Position numbers and translations under genes: made by a program | Shown: piece by piece, positions 23,417-32,333 of the stretch | How the letters are laid out: every line of letters starts with the position of its first letter | Numbering within the stretch: position 1 is the stretch's first letter | Assembly: GCA_022826045.1 (NCBI GenBank) | Contig: JAJDVQ010000055.1 | Coordinates: forward strand, 1-64,000 | DNA: 64,000 nt | Direction of reading: 5' to 3' | DNA from: Acidimicrobiia bacterium | GTDB taxonomy: Bacteria; Actinomycetota; Acidimicrobiia; Acidimicrobiales; Poriferisodalaceae | Notes under the pieces: model-generated | Database searches by the model: none | Told to the model about the DNA's origin: nothing | What the model saw: the letters and a program-made list of their open reading frames with translations, nothing else

Positions 23417-23905
23417 GTGACCGGCACCCGTTTCGGCGCCCGTGGCTCGCTCGTGAGCGTGCACCTCGCGGACTGGGAGCGGCGGCTGCTCACCGAGCTG
23501 GTGGGCGAGCTGCGCAGCAACCTGCTGGATCACACACCGGCACGTGACGGCGGCGACGGCCTGGACCCGTCGCTGCGGCGTCTCTTCCCGCCGGCCTACC
23601 TCGCCGACCCCGACCGCGACGCGGAGTACCAGCGCCTCATGCGTGACGATCTGCTCGCCGAGCGCCTGGAGCATCTCGATCTGCTGGACGGCACGCTCGC
23701 AGCCGATCACCTCGACGATGCACAGGTCATCGCCTGGATGCAGGGGCTCAACGAGCTGCGGCTGGTGCTCGGCACACAGCTCGACATCTCCGAAGAAGAG
23801 GACCCGACCGATCTCGATCCGCACGATCCCGCCCAGCGGCCAAGGCTGCGGTACCACTACCTCGGCGGCCTGCTGGCAGAGCTCATCGACGCCACCACCA
23901 CGTAG
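23417..23905 (+). CDS. DUF2017 family protein
   Basis: 162 residues from GTG 23417. The helical pattern DWERRLLTELVGELRSNLL ... LRRLFPPAYLADPDRDAEYQRLMRDDL ... AWMQGLNELRLVLGTQLDI matches DUF2017, a family of actinobacterial proteins found right after clpS. Function is unknown; the neighbourhood suggests a tie to Clp-mediated proteolysis. Its GTG overlaps the stop of a 19-residue open frame (23361-23420), so translation may be coupled. Acidic C-terminal part (EEEDPTDLDPHD). Confidence 0.8.
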   Translation: MTGTRFGARGSLVSVHLADWERRLLTELVGELRSNLLDHTPARDGGDGLDPSLRRLFPPAYLADPDRDAEYQRLMRDDLLAERLEHLDLLDGTLAADHLDDAQVIAWMQGLNELRLVLGTQLDISEEEDPTDLDPHDPAQRPRLRYHYLGGLLAELIDATTT

Positions 23906-23918
23906 CCTGAGACGCCCT

Positions 23919-23991
23919 GCCCCCATCGTCTAGCGGCCTAGGACACTGGCCTTTCACGCCAGCGGCACGGGTTCGAATCCCGTTGGGGGTG
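23919..23991 (+). tRNA. tRNA-Glu (anticodon TTC)
   Basis: 73 bases fold as a cloverleaf: acceptor arms GCCCCCA/TGGGGGT (G-U closing pair), anticodon stem CTGGC/GCCAG with loop CTTTCAC (anticodon TTC), and T arm CGGGTTCGAATCCCG. The CCA end is not encoded (CTG follows). It lies 13 bases after the DUF2017 gene. Confidence 0.95.
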
Positions 23992-24061
23992 CTGGATGGC
24001 GGCAGCGTCGCAAGCGTGGATGCGAGAGTTCTGAGGTTCAGGCTGTGTTGGCGGCGGGAGA

Positions 24062-25495
24062 CTATTCCTCGGGCGCCAGGGGGAGCCGGAGTTCGACCGT
24101 GGTGCCCCCGCCGTCGGTGTCGACGACCGACACCGAGCCGTCGTGGCTGCGAGCTGCGTAGTCGACGATGGACAGCCCGAGACCGGAACCGGGCCGCGAG
24201 CGCGCTTCGGGGGCACGGTAGAAGCGCTCAAAGACGGTCTCGCGCAAAGCAACGGGGATGCCGGGGCCGTGGTCGCGCACCCGAACCCGGGCTTCCCGGG
24301 CCACCGCAGCGACACTGATCTCGATGGCATCGTCGGGCGGTGACCACTTGACCGCGTTGTCGACGAGATTGCCGATCGCTCGCTCGATCAGCGCAGCGTT
24401 CACGACCACCTCGCACGGCTCGAACGCGGTCACGAAAACCGTCTCAGTCCGGCGGCGGTGCCGCTCCACCACCGACACCGCCAGCTCGGCCAGATCGACG
24501 CGCTCCGGCTCGCCGTGGGACCGCCGGTCGGTCGCCAGCTCGACGAGCTCGTTCACCAGTTCGGTGAGCTGATCCAGCTCGAACTGCACGTCGTCAAGCA
24601 TCTGACGGCGGTCGTCAGCATTCAGGCTGGCCGACCCGGCCGAGGCTGCACCGCTATCACCGCCGGACGGTCCTGCCGCGGGCAGGCGCCCGGCCTGAAG
24701 CGAGTGCCCGGATTCAGGCGGCTGCTCGGCACGGGCCAGCAGCTCAATGTTGGTGCGAATGCTAGTGAGCGGTGTGCGCAACTCGTGGCCCGCGTCGGCT
24801 ACCAAGCGATGCTGCTGGGCGCGCGACATCGCCAAGGCCTCCAGCATCGCGTTGAAGCTGTGCGCCAGTTCGCCCAGCTCATCGTCGCGCTCGAACTCGA
24901 TGGGCTGGTCCAGGTCTTGGGTGCGCGCGACGTTCCGTGCCGCGTCGGTGAGCCGCCGAACAGGCCGGATCGCGCGGCCCGCCACCAGGAACCCCAGCAG
25001 TCCGGCGCCCCCGACACCGATGGCGGCCACCGCAGCCAGCGCATTGCGTAGGCCCTCCACATTCTCGTCCACCTCATCGAGCGGGCTTGCCACCATCAGC
25101 GCCCCCACCGATGCCACTGGCACGGTGAGCACCCGCAGGCGGACACCGTCGGCGGACACGTCGCTTCGATGTCGGCGATCCCGTCCATTGGCCACCGCGA
25201 TATCGCCACGTGCCACCGGCAGCGGCTCGTCGGACGCGTAGAGCACTGCGCCGTTCGGGGTCACGATCTGCACAAGCACGTCCCGCGGCACGAACCGCCC
25301 GAAGAACTGGACGCCCGGGCGCTCAGGCAGACGCCCGCCGCGCGCGGCCAGCACCGCCACGCGGTCATCGAGCTTGCGATCGAGCGCGGAGCGAGCCTCG
25401 GCGCGCGCGATCCACAGCGCGACCCCCGACACCGCCAGCACAGCGACAGCAGCCGAAGCCGCCACCAGCAGCCCGAGCCGAGTACGAATGGTCAT
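24062..25495 (-). CDS. sensor histidine kinase
   Basis: 477-residue membrane kinase. Two membrane helices (about 8-28 and 165-185) flank an extracellular sensor of about 130 residues; a HAMP linker follows (GRAIRPVRRLTDAARNVA). The phosphorylated His is in the H-box HELRTPLTSIRTNIELL. The ATPase part has the N-box NLVDNAVKWSP, G1 RDHGPGIP, F-box FERFYRA and G2 GSGLGLSIVDYAA. Between the two helices of the dimerisation domain sits a low-complexity Gly/Ser/Ala insert of about 40 residues (SGGDSGAASAGSASLN), which is unusual. It overlaps the response regulator by ATGA, so the two are translationally coupled. It resembles MprB/PrrB-type actinobacterial kinases; the signal is unknown. Confidence 0.9.
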   Translation of the reverse strand: MTIRTRLGLLVAASAAVAVLAVSGVALWIARAEARSALDRKLDDRVAVLAARGGRLPERPGVQFFGRFVPRDVLVQIVTPNGAVLYASDEPLPVARGDIAVANGRDRRHRSDVSADGVRLRVLTVPVASVGALMVASPLDEVDENVEGLRNALAAVAAIGVGGAGLLGFLVAGRAIRPVRRLTDAARNVARTQDLDQPIEFERDDELGELAHSFNAMLEALAMSRAQQHRLVADAGHELRTPLTSIRTNIELLARAEQPPESGHSLQAGRLPAAGPSGGDSGAASAGSASLNADDRRQMLDDVQFELDQLTELVNELVELATDRRSHGEPERVDLAELAVSVVERHRRRTETVFVTAFEPCEVVVNAALIERAIGNLVDNAVKWSPPDDAIEISVAAVAREARVRVRDHGPGIPVALRETVFERFYRAPEARSRPGSGLGLSIVDYAARSHDGSVSVVDTDGGGTTVELRLPLAPEE

Positions 25496-26208
25496 GAGGA
25501 TCTCAGCACATACCCCACACCGCGCACGGTCCGGATCGGGCTGCCGCCGTCGGCGCCAGCAACCGCTGCCAGCTTGCGTCGCAGGTAGCCGACGTAGACC
25601 TCCAGGGAATTCGAGGCCAGCGACGCGTCGTAGCCCCACACCGTGTCGTAGATCTCGTTGCGGTGCAGGACACGGCCCGGGTTGAGCAGGAACAGCTCCA
25701 GCAGCCTGTGCTCGGTGTGGGTCAGCGTGACGGGCTCGCCGGCGCAGGTCACCTCGTAGCTGGCGGTGTCGAGCACGATGCCGGCGCACGTCAGCCGCTC
25801 GTCTTCATCCGGCGACGAGCTCCCGACACTCCGGCGCAGCAACGCCCGCAGTCGAGCCAGCAGCTCGTCGAGCGCGAACGGCTTGGCCAAGTAGTCGTCG
25901 GCGCCGGCATCGAGGCCCTCCACCCGGTCCGCTGTGCTGTCCCGTGCCGTCAGCAGCAGGATCGGCAGGCGGCGCCCCGCGGCGCGCAGGCGACGGCACA
26001 ACTCGAAGCCGCCCAGATTCGGCATGGTGGCGTCCAGCACCATCACGTCTGCCCGGCCGGCCAGCGCCTCGCCCTCGAAGCCATCGCTGCCTTCGAGCAC
26101 GTCATAACCCTCGAGCTGCAAGGCCCGTCGCAATGCCGCTCGGATGCGCTGATCGTCGTCGACGACAGCTACCGCGGGGCTCGCACCGCTCGGCCGATCA
26201 GCACCCAT
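25492..26208 (-). CDS. OmpR/PhoB-family response regulator
   Basis: 238 residues. The receiver domain has the acidic pair VVDDD, the phosphorylation Asp in VMVLDATMPNLGGFEL, the Thr of LLLTARDS and the Lys of YLAKPF. The C-terminal winged helix ends in SLEVYVGYLRRKL ... IRTVRGVGYVLR, typical of the OmpR subfamily. It is cotranscribed with, and overlaps, the kinase gene downstream. Its closest named type by pattern is MprA/PrrA. Start ATG 26208. Confidence 0.92.
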   Translation of the reverse strand: MGADRPSGASPAVAVVDDDQRIRAALRRALQLEGYDVLEGSDGFEGEALAGRADVMVLDATMPNLGGFELCRRLRAAGRRLPILLLTARDSTADRVEGLDAGADDYLAKPFALDELLARLRALLRRSVGSSSPDEDERLTCAGIVLDTASYEVTCAGEPVTLTHTEHRLLELFLLNPGRVLHRNEIYDTVWGYDASLASNSLEVYVGYLRRKLAAVAGADGGSPIRTVRGVGYVLRSS

Positions 26209-26271
26209 GGCCTCATTCTGGAATGCCGCTCATGAGAAACCCATGAGAGGCCGAGCCAGGCGGTTCGGCGA

Positions 26272-26811
26272 CTAGCCGGCGGCGGCGCTGCGGCGGCGCA
26301 GGTACGGGATGGTGAGCGCGGCGCAGGCTTCGCGTTCTGTTTCGTAGCTCAAGGCTCGCACGGCGTCGGCGATGTCCCACCAGGTCACCTCGTTGACCTC
26401 GCTCGGGTCGCCGGTGAGCCGCTTGGGCACCTTCGTCGGGGCCATCGCGTAGAAGAGCACCAGCTTGGGCACCCCGCTTGCGATCAGGTAGCTGACCGGG
26501 TACGGCGCAGACGTGATCGCGCACCGCACGCCCGTCTCCTCGCGGACCTCGCGCAGTGCCGCCTCCTCCCAGGATTCGCCCCGGTTGAGGTGGCCCTTGG
26601 GCAGTGACCAATCGTCGTGGCGCGGCCGGTGCACCACCAGCACGGCGCCGTCGTGGCAGACGACGCCGCCCGCCGCCCGGTCCACAGGTGCATTGGAGTA
26701 GCGGCCACGCTCGACGTGGCGCCGGCGCATCTTCGTCGCGACCTGCGCGGCAGGAGCCTGGGCCGACTTCTTGAGGCCCTTCTTCGACGACTTCGCCCCA
26801 TCGGATGCCAC
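26272..26811 (-). CDS. NUDIX hydrolase
   Basis: 179 residues. The Nudix box is complete: GHLNRGESWEEAALREVREETGV fits G-x5-E-x7-R-E-U-x-E-E-x-G-U. A 40-residue Lys/Ala-rich N-terminus (SSKKGLKKSAQAPAAQVATK) precedes the domain; the domain itself begins at SNAPVDRAAGGVVCHDGAVLVVHRPRHDDWSLPKGH in outline, which resembles MutT1-like or diadenosine polyphosphate hydrolases. It would clear an oxidised or signalling nucleotide. It diverges from the LLM oxidoreductase gene, with 76 bases between the starts. Confidence 0.87.
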   Translation of the reverse strand: MASDGAKSSKKGLKKSAQAPAAQVATKMRRRHVERGRYSNAPVDRAAGGVVCHDGAVLVVHRPRHDDWSLPKGHLNRGESWEEAALREVREETGVRCAITSAPYPVSYLIASGVPKLVLFYAMAPTKVPKRLTGDPSEVNEVTWWDIADAVRALSYETEREACAALTIPYLRRRSAAAG

Positions 26812-26887
26812 GGTTCGTGTCTAGCGTGTCCACGCCGACCGGGATGTACATGTCGGGGGCCGGCCGGGTCGACAACGGGGGACAGAC

Positions 26888-27973
26888 ATGGACTTGGGGA
26901 TCTGCATCGCATCGCACATCGGCGATCTCGACTACGTCACCCGCGCCGAGGAACTCGGCTACACCCATGCCTGGTTCGCGGACAGCCACATGCTGTGGTC
27001 GGACTGCTACGCCACCCTGGCGCTCGCCGCTGAGCGCACCAGCACCATCCAGATCGGGACTGGCGTATCGGTCTCGGGCACACGGCCCGCTCCGGTGACC
27101 GCCGCGTCGATCGCGACGATCAACGCGCTCGCGCCCGGGCGGACGTTTCTCGGCATCGGCACCGGCAATACGGCGATGCGGATCATGGGACACAAGCCCC
27201 AGCGCATCGCCGAGTTCGATGACTACTTGGCGGCGTTGCGGCCGCTGCTGCGCGGCGAGGAAGCCGTCCACCATTTCGGCGGCAGCGCGCAGCCGATCCG
27301 CCACATCATGCCGGACGCCGGCTTCGTCAACTTCGATGACGAGATTCCGCTGTACGTGTCAGGCTTCGGGCCACGGTCGCTCGGGCTGGCCGGTCGCTAC
27401 GGCGATGGCGCGGTGCTGTCGGTTCCGCCTGACGGCTCGGCCACGGCGCGCGTCTGGGAGTACATCGAGGCGGGCGCCGCCGAGGCAGGGCGCTCGATCG
27501 ATCGCGCCGACTACCTGATGTGCTCGCTCACCACGATCGTGATCCTGGACGACGGCGAGACGCTGGCCAGCCAGCGCGAGCGGGTCCATCACGAGGCGGG
27601 AGCCTTCGCGATGGCGTCGCTGCACTACTCCTACGACCAGTACCGGCAGTTCGGCAGGTCGCCGGGCGCCCGACTGGAGGCGATCTGGGACGAGTACTGC
27701 GCGATGCTCGACGACACCGATCCAGAGCGCATCCACCAGCGCATCCACGCAGGCCACAACTGCTGGGTACTGCCCGAAGAAGCCCGGTTCCTCAACGACG
27801 AGCTCATCGACGCCACCTGCATCGTGGGCACTGCCGACCAGGTCACCGAGCGGCTGGCGGACCTGGGCGAACGAGGGCTTGACCAGATCATGATCCTGCC
27901 CAACTTCGACCCCCGCTACGAGGTGCTCGAACGCGTCGGCAACGAGATCATCCCCCGGCTGGCGGCCGGCTGA
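26888..27973 (+). CDS. LLM-class (F420-dependent type) oxidoreductase
   Basis: 361-residue luciferase-like TIM-barrel protein. Visible landmarks: [34 protein letters not shown] at the start, [48 protein letters not shown] in outline (the F420 phosphate-binding bulge region), and [24 protein letters not shown]. Actinobacterial members use F420H2 for two-electron reductions; a flavin cannot be ruled out. A GGGGGA ribosome binding site precedes ATG 26888. Its substrate is unknown. Confidence 0.85.
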   Translation: MDLGICIASHIGDLDYVTRAEELGYTHAWFADSHMLWSDCYATLALAAERTSTIQIGTGVSVSGTRPAPVTAASIATINALAPGRTFLGIGTGNTAMRIMGHKPQRIAEFDDYLAALRPLLRGEEAVHHFGGSAQPIRHIMPDAGFVNFDDEIPLYVSGFGPRSLGLAGRYGDGAVLSVPPDGSATARVWEYIEAGAAEAGRSIDRADYLMCSLTTIVILDDGETLASQRERVHHEAGAFAMASLHYSYDQYRQFGRSPGARLEAIWDEYCAMLDDTDPERIHQRIHAGHNCWVLPEEARFLNDELIDATCIVGTADQVTERLADLGERGLDQIMILPNFDPRYEVLERVGNEIIPRLAAG

Positions 27974-28044
27974 GTGGGTCAGCAGGAGACCGCTCGGTAG
28001 CCTTGTGCGCCGCTGTCAAGCCCACCCGCGGGGAGCTGCTTCGG

Positions 28045-28281
28045 ATGAGCAACATCTGCCAAGTCACCGGCCGTCGGCCGCATTCGGGCTTCAACGTGTC
28101 GCACTCGCATCGGCGGACGAAGCGCTGGTTCAAGCCGAACATCCAGCGGAAGCGGTTCTGGGTGCCCAACGAGGGGCGCTGGGTCACGCTGACTGTCAGC
28201 GCGAAGGGCATCAAGACGATCAACAAGCGCGGTATCGAGTCGGTGGTGGCCGATCTGCGCCGTCGTGGGGAGAAAGTCTGA
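28045..28281 (+). CDS. rpmB: 50S ribosomal protein L28
   Basis: 78 residues from ATG 28045, with GGGGAG upstream. [38 protein letters not shown] in outline is the standard L28 start, followed by [18 protein letters not shown]. Only one Cys is present, so this is a zinc-free (C-minus) form. It overlaps rpmG by TGATG, giving a coupled rpmB-rpmG pair as in many bacteria. Confidence 0.96.
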   Translation: MSNICQVTGRRPHSGFNVSHSHRRTKRWFKPNIQRKRFWVPNEGRWVTLTVSAKGIKTINKRGIESVVADLRRRGEKV

Positions 28282-28445
28282 TGCCCAAGAGCGACAAGCG
28301 GCCGATCATCAAGCTCAAGTCCACCGAGGGCACCGGCTACACGTACACGACCCGCAAGAACAAGACCAACACCCGCGACCGGATCGAGCTGCGCAAGTAC
28401 GACCCGGTGCTGCGTCGGCACGTCATCTTCAAAGAAGAACGCTGA
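28281..28445 (+). CDS. rpmG: 50S ribosomal protein L33
   Basis: 54 residues: [20 protein letters not shown] and [32 protein letters not shown] in outline are typical L33. There are no Cys residues, so it is the zinc-free form. The start ATG overlaps the stop of rpmB. Confidence 0.95.
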   Translation: MPKSDKRPIIKLKSTEGTGYTYTTRKNKTNTRDRIELRKYDPVLRRHVIFKEER

Positions 28446-28534
28446 GCGACGCCAGGGCTTGCTGACGGCGCTCGCCTCACGACGATGCGTCGATTGATTG
28501 CGCGCACCGTCGACCGGGGCGCCGAGCCGCCGCA

Positions 28535-29803
28535 GTGACTCGCGCCCGGCCCACTCGCCTCAGCCTGGGGGCGGCACGACGGCTTGCTATCGGCACCCAA
28601 GGGGTTGCCTCGCCGCTGCCGGACGGACGGCTCGACGTCCGGCACCTGCGGCGGGCCATGGACCACATGGGCCTGCTGCAGATCGACGCCGTCAACGTGC
28701 TGGCGCGCTCGCACCTGCTGGTGCTGCGCGCCCGGATGGGCGGCACGCACGACGCCGTGCTGGGGTTGCTCGAGCGGGCGGCGTACGCACGCCGGGCAGA
28801 CGAGCGGGAGCTGACCGAGTACTGGGGCCATGAGGCATCGTTCGTGCGTGTGGCCGACTGGCCGCTGTTCGGCTGGCGGATGCGCCGGGGGGCTGTCGGC
28901 GACATGTGGAGCGGCTACGCCCGCTTCGGAGAGGCCAACCAGCCCAAGATTCGAGCGGCGCTTGCCTGGCTCGACGCCAATGGTCCCGCCTCCACCGCCG
29001 AAGTGGATGCCGCGATGGACTGGGGACCCGGCGTACGCGGACCCTGGGGAACACGCAGCAACGGGAAGCTGGCGCTGGCATGGCTGTTCTGGGCAGGTCG
29101 GGTTGGCGTGGCCGACCGTGTCGGTTTCGTGCGTCGCTACGACGTGATCGAACGGGTACTGCCGAGCGAAGTGGTGGCGACTGTCGTGGACGAACCCGAC
29201 GCGCATCGGGCGCTGCTGGCAGACGCCGTCCGGTGCCTCGGAGTGGCCACTGCGGACGATCTCATCGACTACCACCGCCTGCCGAAGCGCATCGCGCCCG
29301 CTCGCATCGCCGAGCTCGTCGAGGACAACCAACTCATCGAGGTGGCAGTGGAGGGCTGGGATCGGCCGGGGTATGTGCCCGCCGGCCAGTGCGCTGCCCG
29401 GCGACGGTCTCGATCGGTGCTGCTCAGCCCATTCGACCCGCTGGTATGGCACCGCCCCCGCGCCGAGCGGCTGTTCGGCTTCCACTACCGCATCGAGATC
29501 TACACGCCCAAGGCCAAACGGCAGTACGGCTATTTCGTGCTGCCGTTCCTGCACGACGATGCGCTGGCGGCGCGCCTCGATGTGCGCTTCGACCGGGAAC
29601 GCAACGTGCTGGAAGTACCGGCTGCGTGGGCTGAGCCGGCGTCGTGGCCCAGCGGCGCCGCGGCCTCCGCAGACGCTCTGGAGGCGCTGGCAGCCGAGCT
29701 GCATGCGCTGTCAGCGTGGTGCGGCGGCGAGGGAGTGTCGGTGCTGTCTCGCGGCGATCTCGCCGACCGCCTGCGTGCTGCGGTCGCTGGCGCTGATTGC
29801 TGA
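28535..29803 (+). CDS. YcaQ/AlkX-like DNA glycosylase (HTH_42 family)
   Basis: 422 residues starting at GTG 28535. The N-terminal winged-helix unit contains LLQIDAVNVLARSHLLVLRARMG, with the QxD catalytic motif known from YcaQ/AlkX glycosylases that unhook interstrand crosslinks and remove bulky N7-alkylguanines. Further family landmarks are EYWGHEASFV, RFGEANQPKIRAALAWL, WGTRSNGKLALAWLFWAGRVGVADR in outline, VLLSPFDPLVWHRPRAERLFGFHYRIEIYTP in outline and RQYGYFVLPFLH. The last 15 coding bases form part of a 26-bp direct repeat that recurs beyond the restriction-modification genes; the gene's 3' end is intact. Confidence 0.82.
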   Translation: MTRARPTRLSLGAARRLAIGTQGVASPLPDGRLDVRHLRRAMDHMGLLQIDAVNVLARSHLLVLRARMGGTHDAVLGLLERAAYARRADERELTEYWGHEASFVRVADWPLFGWRMRRGAVGDMWSGYARFGEANQPKIRAALAWLDANGPASTAEVDAAMDWGPGVRGPWGTRSNGKLALAWLFWAGRVGVADRVGFVRRYDVIERVLPSEVVATVVDEPDAHRALLADAVRCLGVATADDLIDYHRLPKRIAPARIAELVEDNQLIEVAVEGWDRPGYVPAGQCAARRRSRSVLLSPFDPLVWHRPRAERLFGFHYRIEIYTPKAKRQYGYFVLPFLHDDALAARLDVRFDRERNVLEVPAAWAEPASWPSGAAASADALEALAAELHALSAWCGGEGVSVLSRGDLADRLRAAVAGADC

Positions 29804-29814
29804 TCGAGGTGGCT
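29789..29814 (+). repeat. 26-bp direct repeat, left copy (island boundary)
   Basis: Starts GGCGCTGATTGC and ends ATCGAGGTGGCT. It covers the last five codons (including stop) of the glycosylase gene plus 11 bases. An identical copy lies at 32163-32188. The two enclose the restriction-modification genes. Confidence 0.85.
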
Positions 29815-30067
29815 CGGCCCGTTGAGGCGCCCGACCGACGACAGGCTCTTCCGAGTCAGCAGGGGTACTCGGCAGGCCTCATGCCGTTGGCTTGCCATGG
29901 CCGTCGTTGGTGAACCGCGCCTGCGCCGAAGTCGGAAAGAGAACCCACCCCACCGGTGCATCCGGGCTAAGTACTGCTGCCGAAGCTACACCTCGCTTCA
30001 AGGGCGCTTGACCATCACCGTGTCAAGCTGAACTTGTTAGACAGGCCGCTCACGCAACCGCAGGCAT
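29815..30067. other. non-coding stretch inside the repeat-bounded island
   Basis: About 250 bases between the left repeat and the restriction endonuclease stop codon. No ribosome binding site or recognisable open frame is present on either strand. Base composition is more A/T-rich than the flanking genes, as in the rest of the island. Confidence 0.4.
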
Positions 30068-30994
30068 TCAACCCGCGCCGAGCAGTGCTGCCAGACGTCG
30101 AAGGGTGGCAAGCACCTCTTCCGCACGCGCTGCGCTTCCTCCCGCGAGCACATCGGCGGCTTCGGCGCTCAAGAGCGACCAAACGGTCTCCGGATCGCTG
30201 TCGTCGGTGTGCTTTCGCAAGAACGCTGTCCAGTCGCGAGCAGGAATGCCGGCCAAGGGCTGACGGATCGCGGCATCGATCCAGTCGTCCATGATGCCGA
30301 TTCTGGCAATCCGGCCAAAGTTGTGGCCGCTGTCGGAGACCGGTTCGTCGACCGTGTGATCCCGGCCGCTGTACGGCTCGACCCCGGCGGGCATGCGAAT
30401 TGTCGTGTCGCTGCGGGCACTCCGGACGTTCTGCCACCAGTAGTTGCGATACTCCGCGGCATAACGGGCCGACCAGATGCCGGGTGCAAGCACGCGCGGC
30501 TTCCCCGAAACCACATTCGACAAGCACCAAGGCACCACGACGAGCAGATCCCACTGACTGCAAGCCATCGGCGTGACCGTGTACCGAAAGCTCGGTACCG
30601 CCTCCTTCGCGAGCAAGTACCAGCCCTTCAGCTCGATTCCCATCGCCACGTCGTTGACCCCCTGCGCGCTGCGGCTGCGCAGGAGGACATCCGGAAACGT
30701 CTGCGCCTGCCTCACAAACTCGTGCAGAGGCCACTCGCCATCGGGATCCCAGACATCGCGCATCCTGTTCAGTGCTTCCACCACCTGCACTTCGATCGTC
30801 GCTCCGAGAACCGTGTTCAGCGCGAATAGATCCGTCGCATCGAGACCCTCCATAACGGTCGGCGACTGGAAGTGAATCGGCAACGCGGTGAGCGCATCCC
30901 GAACCCTGTTGGAGAGAGATGTGACCCGATGGTCGGGGCCCGGCTCGGGTGGGGTTGGCTCGTCCGCGCTCGCGGCGCGAGCTTCGTTGGGCAT
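30068..30994 (-). CDS. type II restriction endonuclease (PD-(D/E)xK fold)
   Basis: 308 residues. A catalytic PD-(D/E)xK core is visible as FPDVLL (Asp 102) and GIELKGWYLLAK (Glu 121, Lys 123), with 18 residues between them. The later text (QWDLLVVVPWCLSNVVSGKPRVLAP) is a typical core strand followed by a positioning loop. It has no other recognisable domain. Its start overlaps the stop of the methyltransferase gene by one base (TGATG), the arrangement of a type II restriction-modification pair, which is the main support for the function. Recognition site unknown. Located between two 26-bp direct repeats, so probably acquired. Confidence 0.78.
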   Translation of the reverse strand: MPNEARAASADEPTPPEPGPDHRVTSLSNRVRDALTALPIHFQSPTVMEGLDATDLFALNTVLGATIEVQVVEALNRMRDVWDPDGEWPLHEFVRQAQTFPDVLLRSRSAQGVNDVAMGIELKGWYLLAKEAVPSFRYTVTPMACSQWDLLVVVPWCLSNVVSGKPRVLAPGIWSARYAAEYRNYWWQNVRSARSDTTIRMPAGVEPYSGRDHTVDEPVSDSGHNFGRIARIGIMDDWIDAAIRQPLAGIPARDWTAFLRKHTDDSDPETVWSLLSAEAADVLAGGSAARAEEVLATLRRLAALLGAG

Positions 30995-32100
30995 CAGACG
31001 TTCTTGCGCGGAGCAGCCGATGCGTCCAAAAGCCGCTGCTCGGCGACATCGGCAAAGTGGTCCACGCGCTCAGCTGCGAATGCATGCCGCCCACACACAA
31101 TTGCTGCGACGGCGGCACTGCACAAACCGCCGAACGGCTCCCAGACCACATCGCCTGGACGGGTGGCCGCTGTGATGATGCGCTCCATGAACTCGACCGG
31201 CTTCTGGTTGAGGTGGACAGACGCATGGCGGCCCGGATTGTGGACACGCGGTGCGGAGCGGATTCCATTGCCCTTGTAGCGCTCGTCGCTGTGCAGCGCG
31301 GGTCGGGGCCACACGTTCGTCAGGCCGTGGGCATGAGTCCAAGCGTGGCGCAGCCGCGACCACTCCGACGCAGTGAGGGGCGCAACGCCATCCACGGAGT
31401 AGTAGGGGGCACCCTTTGGGTCACCATGGCGGTTCGCGTAGGCGACTAGGCGCTCCAGCATCTCGGGCGGTGGGAAGTACCAAAGCCAATCCTGGGTCAG
31501 GTACTTTCGAGTCGCTGCATTGGCGACTCCACACGCCTCGTTTGCGCGGTACAGGGGCAAGCCAGCCCGCAGCCATTCATGGCGCAGCCACTGCTTGGCG
31601 GGCATGACGCCCTCTGCTGTCTCGAATTCCAGGCGTCGCCGGTAGAAAACGCAGACCTCGGTGGCCACCGGGAACTGGCGGATCGTGTCGCCGTTGACGT
31701 TGCCGGCGATGTGACTGAGCCCCTTGTCCCAGACGATGCTCTGGACGTAATCCCAGCCAGCGTCCGCCAGCAGCGGATGCACGCTCGCCCAACCGATCTC
31801 CGTATTCCAGAACCACAGCGTCGTAGCCGGGTGGGCGAACTTCGTCCAGTTCTCGATATGCGGGGCGTACCAGTTCGGCAACTCCGACGGAGTGCGCGGA
31901 TCGCCTGGAAACCCGCCGACACCGTACGCGCCGTCGGACATGATCAGCGAAGGCTGAGGCCATTCCACGTAGACGTCAAGAACATCGCCGCGGTGCAGTG
32001 ACCAATGCGGCCGCGATTCGTCAAACCCGGCGGAAGCGCGCGTTCGTTCGGTCACCACACGACCAGAATAGGCAGGGGGTGTCACCGAATCACTGCTCAT
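30994..32100 (-). CDS. site-specific DNA methyltransferase (N4-cytosine/N6-adenine type)
   Basis: 368 residues from ATG 32100 (an ATG at 32250 would add 50 implausible residues). The catalytic motif comes first (LIMSDGAYGVGGF, residues about 55-65), and the AdoMet-binding motif near the end (PGDVVWEPFGGLCSAAVAA, about 315-333), the order of beta-class amino-methyltransferases. HLNQKPVEFMERII just before it is the standard motif X lead-in. The catalytic tetrapeptide is normally (D/N/S)PP(Y/F); here it reads SDGAY. It would protect host DNA from the adjacent endonuclease. Codon use and base composition look more A/T-rich than the neighbours, in line with transfer. Confidence 0.82.
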   Translation of the reverse strand: MSSDSVTPPAYSGRVVTERTRASAGFDESRPHWSLHRGDVLDVYVEWPQPSLIMSDGAYGVGGFPGDPRTPSELPNWYAPHIENWTKFAHPATTLWFWNTEIGWASVHPLLADAGWDYVQSIVWDKGLSHIAGNVNGDTIRQFPVATEVCVFYRRRLEFETAEGVMPAKQWLRHEWLRAGLPLYRANEACGVANAATRKYLTQDWLWYFPPPEMLERLVAYANRHGDPKGAPYYSVDGVAPLTASEWSRLRHAWTHAHGLTNVWPRPALHSDERYKGNGIRSAPRVHNPGRHASVHLNQKPVEFMERIITAATRPGDVVWEPFGGLCSAAVAAIVCGRHAFAAERVDHFADVAEQRLLDASAAPRKNV

Positions 32101-32162
32101 CGCCAACTGTCGTCGATGATCGCACATCGGACATCCGATAGCTGAACGAGCACTCCGAAATG

Positions 32163-32188
32163 GGCGCTGATTGCTGATCGAGGTGGCT
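32163..32188 (+). repeat. 26-bp direct repeat, right copy (island boundary)
   Basis: Identical to 29789-29814. It lies 62 bases upstream of the methyltransferase start and 70 bases before tRNA-Asp. With the left copy it bounds about 2.35 kb holding the two restriction-modification genes. Confidence 0.85.
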
Positions 32189-32257
32189 ATCGTTGCTGCG
32201 CTTGCATCGGCGGAGATCCCGATCTCGACGTCGTGGCAAGCACACAGCAATGCAACT

Positions 32258-32332
32258 GGTCCCGTGGTGAAGTCTGGAGTTCACGCTGGCCTGTCAAGCC
32301 AGAGGTCGCGGGTTCAAATCCCGTCGGGACCG
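32258..32332 (+). tRNA. tRNA-Asp (anticodon GTC)
   Basis: 75 bases: acceptor GGTCCCG/CGGGACC, D stem GTG/CAC, anticodon stem CTGGC/GCCAG with loop CTGTCAA (anticodon GTC), T arm GCGGGTTCAAATCCCGT. No encoded CCA. tRNA-Phe begins 2 bases later. Confidence 0.95.
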
Positions 32333-32333
32333 C

